The position numbers and the translations under genes are program-made. A stretch of 19,397 bases of DNA from Eubacterium sp. (GTDB taxonomy: Bacteria > Bacillota_A > Clostridia > Lachnospirales > Lachnospiraceae). A model generated the notes under the pieces. The model did not search any database. It saw only the letters and a program-made list of their open reading frames with translations, and was not told the origin of the DNA. Positions 7,807-14,555 of the stretch are shown here, in pieces. The DNA is taken from positions 1 to 19,397 of the forward strand of contig JAFVEX010000019.1 in assembly GCA_017475785.1 (NCBI GenBank), given 5' to 3'. Numbering within the stretch: the stretch's first letter is position 1; every line of letters starts with the position of its first letter.

Positions 7807-8534
7807 ATTGCGGTTTTCCTTTTCATCGCTTGCTCTGCCGCGCGGTCGTCGGCTGCCTTCCGCGTCATCCGGACCATCTCTGTCAGCATCGCGCAGGGAT
7901 CCTCTGCGCGGCAGATGCCGGACGCCGCGCCGGTCGCCTCTGCGCCGGCATATACGAGATCGTAGACCATCTGCCCGTTGGAGATGCCCGCTGCCTGCTC
8001 TACCAGAATGTTCGGGTCAATCTCCTTGATCGCCCTGATGGATTCAAAGACAAATTCCATGTCCATTCCGTCCGACACAACGCCAATCCGCTCACTTGGC
8101 TCCGGATTGATGATATCCGGATGGAAATGCGCGACTGCCTGTGACTCGGAAATCGTGTCCGCGCAGACAAAAGACAGCAGCTCCAGTTCTCTCGCGCGGT
8201 CTATGGATTTGCGGAGCTGGCCGAACGGAATCGGCCGCTCGCAGTGATTCAGCACGACGCCGTGGGCGCCGGCTGCCTTGATGGACTCCGGGAGAACATC
8301 TGCCATCCCGCGCCCCGGCTCCAGCAGATCCATATACGGAGCCAGGACAATCAGGCGCTCCGTGTGCTCCGCTACCCGGCGGATATCCGCGTACGGTGAG
8401 ATGAACAGCACATCGATGTCGTATGTAATTGCAGCCTTCTCCGCTGCCAGCGCCAGATTTAAGACATCATCCCCATATAGATAATTCTTTACCCCTACCT
8501 CAAAATACGGGGTTCTTGGTAATTTTATACTCAT
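7803..8534 (-). CDS. Short archaeal-type triosephosphate-isomerase-like sugar-phosphate isomerase
   Basis: A 243-residue (beta/alpha)8 protein closest in style to short archaeal TIMs. Catalytic residues can be placed: K16 (in VGVKNYL), H97 (LNHCER) and E145 (INPEP). The phosphate-binding segment AAGISNGQMVYDLVYAGAEATGAASGICRAEDP-like region (181-213) matches the archaeal GAGISNGEDV...LLASGV pattern. It should interconvert an aldose/ketose phosphate pair. Anomaly: the Asn that stands two residues before the catalytic Lys in TIMs (N-x-K) is Gly14 here, so it may not be an ordinary TIM and could act on a related compound such as a tetrulose phosphate. It follows a 108-base gap after the BFD-type gene and overlaps the YjbQ-like gene by ATGA. 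Family is confident; substrate is inference. Confidence 0.85.
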   Translation of the reverse strand: MSIKLPRTPYFEVGVKNYLYGDDVLNLALAAEKAAITYDIDVLFISPYADIRRVAEHTERLIVLAPYMDLLEPGRGMADVLPESIKAAGAHGVVLNHCERPIPFGQLRKSIDRARELELLSFVCADTISESQAVAHFHPDIINPEPSERIGVVSDGMDMEFVFESIRAIKEIDPNILVEQAAGISNGQMVYDLVYAGAEATGAASGICRAEDPCAMLTEMVRMTRKAADDRAAEQAMKRKTAI

Positions 8535-8642
8535 GCTTTCCCAATCTGCCCTGCAGACCCCCTGCCAATTGTAAGGATTTCACTGACTGATCTAACCTCT
8601 TCGGAGGGAGGATCGATTTAAAAATCAATGCCCTGCCGATAC

Positions 8643-8942
8643 TCAGACGCCTTCCTCATCCGCCAGCGCGCTCATGCTGATCGGGCGGAGGGGTGAGCGC
8701 TTCGTAAACGGTCTGACCTCGCTTGCCGGGATACCGGCCTGCTGAGCAATCATCCGGGAGATGACGGGCGTGCAGCTCTTGGACTGGCACATGCCCATTC
8801 CCGCGCGGGTCGCGCGCTTGATTGCGTCCAGATCGTGGCATCCGTTTGCGATTGCTTCTTCGATCGCTGCCTTTGTGATTTCCTCGCACCGGCAGATGAC
8901 TACATCATCCCCGTTTTTTCTGCATTTGCACTCTTCACCCAT
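8643..8942 (-). CDS. BFD-type [2Fe-2S] protein (detached HcnB/OoxA C-terminal domain)
   Basis: A 99-residue protein starting MGEECKCRKNGDD. C17 and C19 (VICRCEEIT) with C52 and C57 (GMCQSKSC) form the C-x-C...C-x4-C signature of bacterioferritin-associated-ferredoxin-like [2Fe-2S] domains. The end, FTKRSPLRPISMSALA, matches the tail RPPxRPVPL..LA usually found at the C-terminus of HcnB/octopine-oxidase A/sarcosine-oxidase-like FAD subunits, so here that domain is a separate protein. The ATG at 8942 is chosen because AAGGAG lies seven bases upstream; a GTG at 8945 is the alternative. The start overlaps the stop of the ferredoxin gene, so the two are coupled. It should carry electrons inside the five-protein complex encoded by 8643-12252. 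Confidence 0.85.
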   Translation of the reverse strand: MGEECKCRKNGDDVVICRCEEITKAAIEEAIANGCHDLDAIKRATRAGMGMCQSKSCTPVISRMIAQQAGIPASEVRPFTKRSPLRPISMSALADEEGV

Positions 8943-9457
8943 CACTCGTCTCCTTTCCGGCGCGCGATGCCGCGTACCTCTTCGATATACTCCTCCGGGA
9001 AGGAGATCGTCATGACATTTGTCATGTCATACGCTTTGACCCGGACAACCTTCTCTACCACTGCGTCGCAGATCACCTGTCCCTCGCGGTTGATCGCCGG
9101 AACGGTATCTCCTTCAGCCGGTACCGGAAGGTACTCATAGGCAAATGTGATGCTCGCGCGTTTTTCCGCGTGATGCGCGTTGATCAGGAAAATCGCCAGG
9201 CCGGGGCAGGTCGCGACGCATTTCCCGCAGGCGATGCATTTGGATGTATCGACTGACGGCAGGTTCGTGATCGGATTTCCGACCGTGATCGCGCCCTTCG
9301 GACATGAAGTCTCACAGGGGTTGCAGGGGATGTTCTCCGCGCACTCGATGCAGACGACCGGCCCGCTTGCCGCCCTGACCTCGTCCATCCGGTATCCGGG
9401 AATCTGGGCGAGGACGTCTTTTGTCAAAATTCCGTCTTTCTTACAATTCTTTAACAT
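8942..9457 (-). CDS. Ferredoxin-like protein with two [4Fe-4S] sites
   Basis: A 171-residue protein. The second cluster motif is classical: CIACGKCVATCP (C74, C77, C80, C84). The first, CIECAENIPCNPCETSCP, has five cysteines (C36, C39, C45, C48, C52), so one is spare or the cluster is held in a variant manner. N- and C-terminal parts (residues 1-30 and 100-171) are not ferredoxin-like; the C-terminal part contains PVPAEGDTVPAINREGQVICDAVVEKVVRV and may be a small beta domain that docks on the flavoprotein. It lies 16 bases after the FAD subunit gene and overlaps the BFD-type gene. HcnABC-type complexes do not normally include such a subunit; it probably adds an exit to low-potential ferredoxin or flavodoxin in an anaerobe. 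Function as electron carrier is secure, partners inferred. Confidence 0.85.
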   Translation of the reverse strand: MLKNCKKDGILTKDVLAQIPGYRMDEVRAASGPVVCIECAENIPCNPCETSCPKGAITVGNPITNLPSVDTSKCIACGKCVATCPGLAIFLINAHHAEKRASITFAYEYLPVPAEGDTVPAINREGQVICDAVVEKVVRVKAYDMTNVMTISFPEEYIEEVRGIARRKGDE

Positions 9458-9473
9458 ATCTAAACCTCACCTC

Positions 9474-10562
9474 TTAAAACATGATTTCCTTCTTGAATGC
9501 CGCAAGCTTCTCACCGCGCTCGCCGCTGCGGAGCTCAGAAAGGCTCTCCCAGCACGCGTCCTTGAGTTCTTTCGCCATGGCCTGCGGGATGTATCCCAGC
9601 GCTTCTGAAGCCGCGATTCCCGCGAGCTTGCCTTCTACGATCGCCACGGAAGCTTCCTCGATGCCGGTGACATCGCCCGCGATGTAAATGCCGTGCAGGG
9701 AGGTTTCCATGTTCTCATCATGTCTCGCGACGAAGCCGCCGAGTCCGCCGTGGAACTTCGTCTCACAGCCGAGCATCATGCAGAGGTCTGCCATCGGGTG
9801 AAGTCCGACCGCGATTGCGACGACATCGACGTCCAAAGAGCGCTCCGTGCCCGGAATCGGCTGGAACTTGCTGTCGACATCTGCCAGTACGACGCGCTCG
9901 ACGTGGTCGGTACCTTCTGCCCGCGCGATGGTTGTGCTGGTCAGGATCGGTACACCCGCGCGGCGGATCTTGCTGGCATGAACCATGTAGCCGCCGATTG
10001 CCGGCGCCGCCTCGACGAGTGCGACGACATCAACACCTGCCTGCATCAGCTGGTAAGAGACGATCAGGCCGACGTTTCCGGATCCGACGACGACAATGCG
10101 TTTGCCGGGACGGACTTTGCGGATGTTTGCCAGTGTCTGAGCCGCGCCTGCGCCGATGATGCCGGGAAGCGTGCTGCCCGGAAACGCGAGCGTGTTCTCT
10201 GCCGCGCCCGTCGCGATGATGACCTTCTTCGGCTCACAGATGAAGGTTTCCATGCCGCCTACGGTAACGCCGAACTGATATCCCGGGTTGACGCCCCAGG
10301 CGACCGCGTCGGAATAAATATCTACTTTTTCGTTTTTGACCGCTTCCACAAGCTCCTCCGCGATGCGGAATCCGCGGATTCCCGCGTGATGCTCTTTGGA
10401 GCCAAAGAATTTGTGGATCTGCTTGAACAGCTGTCCGCCGAGGGTCTTGTTCTCGTCGATCAGACATACGCGCGCGCCGCTGATTGCTGCCTCATACGCG
10501 GCGGAAAGACCGGCCGGGCCGCCTCCGATGACTGCGATATCATAATATTTCTTCTTACTCAT
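9474..10562 (-). CDS. FAD/NAD(P)-dependent oxidoreductase subunit, HcnB/sarcosine-oxidase-alpha-like
   Basis: A 362-residue protein with the two-dinucleotide-fold layout: IAVIGGGPAGLSAAYEAA (9-26) for FAD, LGGQLFKQIHKFFGS (41-55), ATGA (117-120), then VVVGSGNVGLIVSY (157-170) for NAD(H) or structural nucleotide, and IYIAGDVTGIEEASVAIVEGKLAG near the C-terminus, the second FAD contact. The family includes HcnB, octopine/nopaline oxidase A and D-hydroxyproline dehydrogenase subunits. Those usually carry a C-terminal BFD [2Fe-2S] domain; here the chain stops without it and that domain is encoded separately at 8643-8942. ATG 10562 (MSKKKYYD) is preferred to GTG 10574, since GGAG would touch the latter; it overlaps the end of the Fer2 gene by 8 bases. 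It should pass electrons from the DAO subunit to Fe-S carriers or NAD. Confidence 0.9.
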   Translation of the reverse strand: MSKKKYYDIAVIGGGPAGLSAAYEAAISGARVCLIDENKTLGGQLFKQIHKFFGSKEHHAGIRGFRIAEELVEAVKNEKVDIYSDAVAWGVNPGYQFGVTVGGMETFICEPKKVIIATGAAENTLAFPGSTLPGIIGAGAAQTLANIRKVRPGKRIVVVGSGNVGLIVSYQLMQAGVDVVALVEAAPAIGGYMVHASKIRRAGVPILTSTTIARAEGTDHVERVVLADVDSKFQPIPGTERSLDVDVVAIAVGLHPMADLCMMLGCETKFHGGLGGFVARHDENMETSLHGIYIAGDVTGIEEASVAIVEGKLAGIAASEALGYIPQAMAKELKDACWESLSELRSGERGEKLAAFKKEIMF

Positions 10563-10884
10563 GGCTGTACTCACTCCAATCTCCGTTGCCCTGCTGGATT
10601 TCGACCTTCATGCCATCTCTAACCGGTGTGATGCAGGTTCTGGTGTTTGGCACGCCGTCAACTGTCATCAGGCAGTCTGAGCAGTAACCAATTGCACAGA
10701 ACAGGCCTCTCGCCTCACAGCGCTTCGGTGAATATCTGGAAGCGCGGATCCCCTGTGCCCAGAGCGCCGCGGCGATCGTATCTTCCTCGTAAGCCGGAAC
10801 CGGCTGATCGCCCAGATAGATGGTCACTTCTTTTCCATGCTCTATTTTTCCGAAAATCGGATGTTCTTCGATTCGATTGCTCAT
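10555..10884 (-). CDS. Small [2Fe-2S] protein, HcnA/Fer2_4 type
   Basis: A 109-residue protein starting MSNRIEEHPIFGKIE. It shows a ubiquitin-like plant-type ferredoxin pattern: VTIYLGDQPVPAYEEDTIAAALWAQGIR, then GLFCAIGYCSDCLMTVDG and RTCITPVRDG. The cysteines of FC-x4-C-x2-C and the later TC are the four ligands of one [2Fe-2S] cluster. This is the smallest subunit of HcnABC, opine oxidase and D-hydroxyproline-dehydrogenase type complexes. The start at ATG 10884 has GGAGGAG six bases upstream; an upstream in-frame ATG at 10899 has no ribosome site. It lies 75 bases after the DAO-type gene, with an intercistronic hairpin between, and overlaps the FAD subunit gene by 8 bases. It should link the flavin centres of the complex. 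Confidence 0.9.
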   Translation of the reverse strand: MSNRIEEHPIFGKIEHGKEVTIYLGDQPVPAYEEDTIAAALWAQGIRASRYSPKRCEARGLFCAIGYCSDCLMTVDGVPNTRTCITPVRDGMKVEIQQGNGDWSEYSHE

Positions 10885-10914
10885 CTCATGCTCCTCCATG
10901 TGATCGGATCCTGA

Positions 10915-10956
10915 ACTGCTGTGTGCCCGGACCCGACTGTTCCGGGCGTCCGCAGT
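10915..10956 (-). other. Two-tier intercistronic hairpin
   Basis: Between the DAO-type and Fer2 genes, an inner perfect 7-bp stem GCCCGGA (10925-10931) / TCCGGGC (10941-10947) with a 9-base loop is framed by an outer stem ACTGC (10915-10919) / GCAGT (10952-10956). No T-run follows in the direction of transcription, so it is not a standard terminator. It may protect or define an mRNA 3' end and tune subunit ratio within the operon. Confidence 0.5.
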
Positions 10957-10959
10957 GAA

Positions 10960-12252
10960 TTATCGTTTTGCTGTCAGATCGTACGGGATCTGGAACTCGT
11001 CACCCTTGCCCTGCTTGTATGCCCATGAGTAATCACCGGAAATACCGATGTCACGCGGATACGGCCACTTGAATGCTGCCCAGTCCTTATTGTTCAGGAA
11101 ACGTCCCGGATCATACAGAGACATGTCGATGTCCCACTCAACCTCGCCGAGCGTGATCAGCTCTTTGATAATACGCGCGACAGCGAATTCGAGAGAAATA
11201 CCAGCGACGAAGCCGGCCGCGATCAGGAGCCCCTCCGTCAGGGTTGATTTTCCGATCATCGGCTGCGCGTCCGGAACAAATCCCATTGTGCCGACCCAGG
11301 AGCGGATCATCTTGACGTCCTTGAGCTTCGGGAAGATACCGGTCATGTAATTGCCGAGTCTTCTGACCTCATCCATCCAGATGGTCTCGTTGTAGAAGCC
11401 GACGCGCTTCTCTCTGGGATGTGCCGGGCCGCCGATCGTGATGTTGCCGGTAGCTGTCTGTGTGCCGCCGTACGCGAACTGGCCGCCGTACTGCATCTCG
11501 AACGGCATCGGCGGAACCGGTCCGATCGGCTCTGTGACGCACGCGATCTCGCGGATCGGTGTGATGACGGACGTCTCGCCGCCGAAATTCTTCGCCCAGC
11601 CGTTTGCCGCGTTCAGCACCCACTTACAGGCAATGTAGCCTTTATCTGTCTCAACGCCGCAGACCTTGTCATCCTCAATGACAATCTTGTCGACCTTCGT
11701 GTGCGTCAGGATCTTCGCGCCCTTCTTCTGCGCGCCCCACCCGAGGGACTGGCAGAGCTGATACGGAGAGAGGTTGCCGTCCTCCTGACGGAAGCGGGAA
11801 CCGTAGACCAGATCCGGATTCAGCGTCGGCATGACTTCCAGCGTCTCTTTTCTGTCGAGCAGCTTAATGTCCTGCTTCTCGTCTGTGAAGCCCTTCGCGG
11901 CCTCCATCTCATAGAGGCGTTTGCCTTCCTCTGCTTCTTCTTCGTTAATCCAGACATCCAGGAGACCTGTGATGCGCACATGGTAATCGATGTCCAGCTC
12001 TTCCTGCGTCTTCTTGAGCATCTCTGTGTTGTAACGTGTCAGCTTGAGGCGCTCCTCCACGCGATCCAGGTTGTTTTCACGGCCGTAGCAGTGGCAGATC
12101 ATGCCGCCGCAGCGCCCCGACGCGCCCGAGCCGAGGTTGCGCATTTCACAGAGAACTACATCCAGTCCGGCCTTTGTCAGCTCGTAAGCTGTCGCCGTAC
12201 CCATAACGCCTCCGCCGATGATTACGATATCGGCACTCATTACTGGTTTCAA
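10960..12252 (-). CDS. DAO-family FAD-dependent oxidoreductase (sarcosine-oxidase-beta / HcnC / D-hydroxyproline-dehydrogenase-like)
   Basis: A 430-residue D-amino-acid-oxidase-superfamily protein. DIVIIGGGVMGTATAYELTKAG (8-29) is the N-terminal FAD fold, followed by GSGASGRCGGMICH, where a histidine or cysteine could anchor flavin, and near the C-terminus GFVPDAQPMIGKSTLTEGLLIAAGFVAGISLEFA, the second FAD contact. Relatives oxidise secondary amines (sarcosine, opines, hydroxyproline, Amadori amines) or 2-hydroxy compounds such as glycerol 3-phosphate. With the Fer2, FAD/NAD, ferredoxin and BFD genes directly downstream it probably forms a membrane-free dehydrogenase complex without using oxygen. 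The start is TTG 12252, because AGGAGG stands about seven bases upstream; ATG 12240 is the alternative. The last 60 residues (WPYPRDIGISGDYSW...) are a lineage-specific tail. Substrate unknown; in this operon a sugar-derived compound is likely. Confidence 0.88.
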   Translation of the reverse strand: MKPVMSADIVIIGGGVMGTATAYELTKAGLDVVLCEMRNLGSGASGRCGGMICHCYGRENNLDRVEERLKLTRYNTEMLKKTQEELDIDYHVRITGLLDVWINEEEAEEGKRLYEMEAAKGFTDEKQDIKLLDRKETLEVMPTLNPDLVYGSRFRQEDGNLSPYQLCQSLGWGAQKKGAKILTHTKVDKIVIEDDKVCGVETDKGYIACKWVLNAANGWAKNFGGETSVITPIREIACVTEPIGPVPPMPFEMQYGGQFAYGGTQTATGNITIGGPAHPREKRVGFYNETIWMDEVRRLGNYMTGIFPKLKDVKMIRSWVGTMGFVPDAQPMIGKSTLTEGLLIAAGFVAGISLEFAVARIIKELITLGEVEWDIDMSLYDPGRFLNNKDWAAFKWPYPRDIGISGDYSWAYKQGKGDEFQIPYDLTAKR

Positions 12253-12271
12253 GAATATCCCTCCTGTTCTA

Positions 12272-13300
12272 TCAGATATCTGAAAGCTGCAGTTTTAACC
12301 GCATTGTCTTTGTGGAAAATCCATCAATGACACCAACTTTATATTGTTCTTTTTCCTCGGCGAACCCGCGCAGGTACGAATTACCCGGCTCGATTCCGAG
12401 GACGTATTCGCCTGACCGGACTGACTTCCACTCCGTGAGAATCGGAAGCAGCTCTTTCTCCCAGGAAAGCTCCGCCGCGATCCCAAGCGGCTTGTTTTCC
12501 AGCCTTACAGCTGCCCATCCTTCTTCGTTCGTCTTCAAATGATGGAAGAAGCACTGCTCCTCGTACCCATCAACCGGCGGCTCCAGCTGATTCCATGTAC
12601 CGATCCCGTCTTCAGCTGCACGCGTTCGAGGAAGTATTGGCGATAACGCATCTGGAAATACCATCTTCAGATCCGGACTGATGAACGGATAGCCGAAATT
12701 GAAGTGGTACAGTGACAGATACTCTGCTGCTTCCGGCTCGCAGTTCTCTATCACATCCGTTATCTCTATAGCGCTGCAAAGGAGATTTATTTTGATTGTT
12801 CTGGTTAACGTGAGGTTGTGAAAGGCCAGGTGACTGTCCCGCGTGACGCCGCCGATTTCGATGAGATAATCGTCACCCTGCCAGTATTCTTTATGCCATG
12901 CCTGCTCACAAGGGGTGGTGCCCAGCCGCCCGTGAAGGTGCTGGAACAGACCGTTTTCGTCGATATAATCCGGCCCCGTGTTTTTCAGGCCGCAGGTCCA
13001 GAGCATGCCTCCGTCGAAATACCGGTCAAACTCGTTCAGAACCGGATACGCGTATTTCCCGGAGGTCTGGCCGTTTTTCGCGAGCCAGCTGATGTTGGTT
13101 CCCCGGTAGGACAGCGCTCCGATATTCATGCACTTGTCCGGAAGAAGGTCGAGCACCAGCCCGTCTGCTGTTTTTACCTGCCATACGCGCATGCCGCGCG
13201 CCTTTCCGGCGGTGTACTCCATCTCCGTCAGCCCGGCAACCTGTGCCATGTTTCCTGCATATTTCAGCCAGTCCTGCTTACTGCGCGGCTTTTCAGCCAT
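12272..13300 (-). CDS. DUF4432-family protein (galactose-mutarotase-like fold)
   Basis: A 342-residue protein with the DUF4432 pattern: DLLPDKCMNIGALSYRG (51-67), GGMLWTCGLKNTGP (97-110), LHGRLGTTP (122-130), TRTIKI, then YHFNFGYP (198-205) and a late GIEPGNSYLRG. The family has the beta-sandwich fold of aldose 1-epimerases and is found near sugar catabolic genes; the histidines of LHGR and YHFN are candidates for the active site. It may open or epimerise a sugar ring or act on a sugar derivative, but no reaction is established. The start ATG 13300 (MAEKPRSKQD) has GGGAGGT seven bases upstream; a longer frame up to 13429 lacks one and gives an atypical N-terminus. It sits 19 bases upstream of the DAO-type gene. 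Confidence 0.8.
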   Translation of the reverse strand: MAEKPRSKQDWLKYAGNMAQVAGLTEMEYTAGKARGMRVWQVKTADGLVLDLLPDKCMNIGALSYRGTNISWLAKNGQTSGKYAYPVLNEFDRYFDGGMLWTCGLKNTGPDYIDENGLFQHLHGRLGTTPCEQAWHKEYWQGDDYLIEIGGVTRDSHLAFHNLTLTRTIKINLLCSAIEITDVIENCEPEAAEYLSLYHFNFGYPFISPDLKMVFPDALSPILPRTRAAEDGIGTWNQLEPPVDGYEEQCFFHHLKTNEEGWAAVRLENKPLGIAAELSWEKELLPILTEWKSVRSGEYVLGIEPGNSYLRGFAEEKEQYKVGVIDGFSTKTMRLKLQLSDI

Positions 13301-13337
13301 ACTCTGCACCTCCCTGCTGCTTTTCTTGTGTGTTCCT

Positions 13338-13396
13338 GTGTGCCGGCGGATGTATTCTCCGGGCACTCCGGCGAGAACGCCCCCGAACTGGCACAC
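13338..13396 (-). repeat. Inverted repeat in the gap between the two mutarotase-like genes
   Basis: GTGTGCC (13338-13344) and GGCACAC (13390-13396) are perfect 7-bp arms around 45 bases that can fold further (GCCGG and CCGGC inside). It lies in the 159-base untranslated gap 13301-13459 upstream of the DUF4432 gene. It has no T-run on the minus strand. It may be an mRNA processing or stabilising structure; chance in GC-rich sequence is possible. Confidence 0.3.
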
Positions 13397-13459
13397 CTGG
13401 TTACGTTCCCGCAAGCCAGTACGTTTCATTCCGCCAGGTTCTCAGCTAAACCGCGAACT

Positions 13460-14437
13460 TTAATCCTCTTCCACAAAGTTTGGATCCCACGGCTCGCCCG
13501 TGTTGACCGGAAGCTCGATGCCTGCCTTCTCCGCGATCGGCGCGAGCTTTGCTGCGATCTCGTCCTCGTCGTAGGTCGGAAGTCCTTCGGACGCGACGAC
13601 GTAGAATCTCTCCTCGTGTGTGAGGCTCTTGCCCGGCTTTACGATCTGCAGCGGGCAGAGGGACTCGAGCTCAACGCCCCAGTAGGAGGTGTAGGTCTCG
13701 TAGCTGCAGCCTTTGTCGGAATACTTTGCGCCGCGCTGGTGCTGGTATTTCTTGACCAGGCACTGGCCATGGTTGAAGTAGGTCATCCAGCCATACTCGT
13801 TTTCGTAGCCGATCTTGAAGGCTGTCTCGTCTTCCGGATCGTTGTCGATGACGATATATCTCTGTCCCCAGTGCGCGCGTGTGTCGTCCATGCGGGAATA
13901 TGCCCAGCTTCTGTAGCCGGTGTTTGTCTGCAGTCCGCAGTTGCGCTGGACAACCGGGATGACCTCGCGGCCGGATCTGGAACCGATGGTCAGACCCCAG
14001 ACTGCGATCTCGATCGGCCATGCGGTGTTGTTCTTGATGACGTTGACGACGCGGAGGCTGTCATCATCCTCGAAGTAGATCTCCATGCCCTTCTGCATCT
14101 GGGTCCACGGCTCTTCCTTCTGCCAGATGATAATGCCGTTTTCAAGGAGCTCGTAGCTCTCAAGCGGCTCATTGTCGGGCATGTAGCTTCTTGGAAATGC
14201 CTCGGGGCTGTGCCACACGCGGTGACCGCCGTAGAACTTGTAGATCTGTCCGTCCGGGAGTGCCTCCTCAAGCGGGCACTCATCCTCGACGACGCTCGGC
14301 ATTCCCGGGAGGGAGATGTGCATGATGCGCGGTCCGATCTCGAGCGGGATGACGATTTCAAGCGCGTCTGTGTAAAGCTTCAGCGCTTTTCCGAGTTTCT
14401 TGTAGCTGGCAAGCTCTTCAACATTAATTTTTTTCAT
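13460..14437 (-). CDS. DUF4380-like / aldose-epimerase-like protein
   Basis: A 325-residue cytosolic protein with features of the DUF4380 / galactose-mutarotase-like group: an N-terminal EIVIPLEIGPRIMHISLPG (27-45), GGHRVWHSPEAFPRSYMPDN (70-89), NVIKNNTAWPIEIAVWGLT, and a late GVELESLCPLQIVKPGKSLTHEERFYV. The GGHRxWHSPE block and the ELES..PL..V.PG..L.H.E segment are the usual marks. Conserved His, Glu and Arg in these blocks could line a sugar-binding site. Start ATG 14437 (MKKINVEELA) is used; an upstream TTG frame is unlikely, though the ribosome site here (AAGGCGG, about 11 bases away) is weak. It follows the isomerase gene by 118 bases with a hairpin in the gap, and precedes the DUF4432 gene. 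Family membership is from motif memory; reaction unknown. Confidence 0.7.
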   Translation of the reverse strand: MKKINVEELASYKKLGKALKLYTDALEIVIPLEIGPRIMHISLPGMPSVVEDECPLEEALPDGQIYKFYGGHRVWHSPEAFPRSYMPDNEPLESYELLENGIIIWQKEEPWTQMQKGMEIYFEDDDSLRVVNVIKNNTAWPIEIAVWGLTIGSRSGREVIPVVQRNCGLQTNTGYRSWAYSRMDDTRAHWGQRYIVIDNDPEDETAFKIGYENEYGWMTYFNHGQCLVKKYQHQRGAKYSDKGCSYETYTSYWGVELESLCPLQIVKPGKSLTHEERFYVVASEGLPTYDEDEIAAKLAPIAEKAGIELPVNTGEPWDPNFVEED

Positions 14438-14460
14438 GGTTATTATCCGCCTTTCTGGCA

Positions 14461-14497
14461 AAAGGCACCGCTGGGGTTATGAAAACCAAGGTGCTTT
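14461..14497 (-). other. Possible attenuator or weak terminator hairpin after the isomerase gene
   Basis: On the minus strand AAAGCACC pairs with GGTGCC-TTT (one bulged base), enclosing a smaller GGTT-TTCAT-AACC hairpin, and is followed by four Ts. The structure is in the 118-base gap between the isomerase gene and the DUF4380-like gene. It could reduce read-through, so that the genes from 14437 downward are made at a lower level than the YjbQ-kinase-isomerase part. The weak ribosome site of the next gene is close behind it. Confidence 0.35.
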
Positions 14498-14555
14498 CGC
14501 TCTTTCTACTATTCTGAATTCCTGCTGTTGTTTTCCGGTCAGTTCGTGTCCCTTT

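Noticed and set aside
8535..8642. Possible internal promoter or terminator in the 108-base gap before the TIM-like gene
   Set aside because: A TACAAT on the minus strand lacks a usable -35, and the short CCTC-TTCG-GAGG stem is too weak and has no T-run.
13301..13429. A 43-residue N-terminal extension of the DUF4432 protein
   Set aside because: No ribosome site precedes it, the residues do not fit the family, and ATG 13300 has GGGAGGT at an ideal distance.
12818..14482. A 554-codon open frame on the plus strand, opposite the two mutarotase-like genes
   Set aside because: It spans the antisense of two well-supported genes and their gap, has no ribosome site or recognisable domain, and its composition (rich in Val, Leu, Arg, Asp, Cys, His) is what the complement of GC-biased codons gives.
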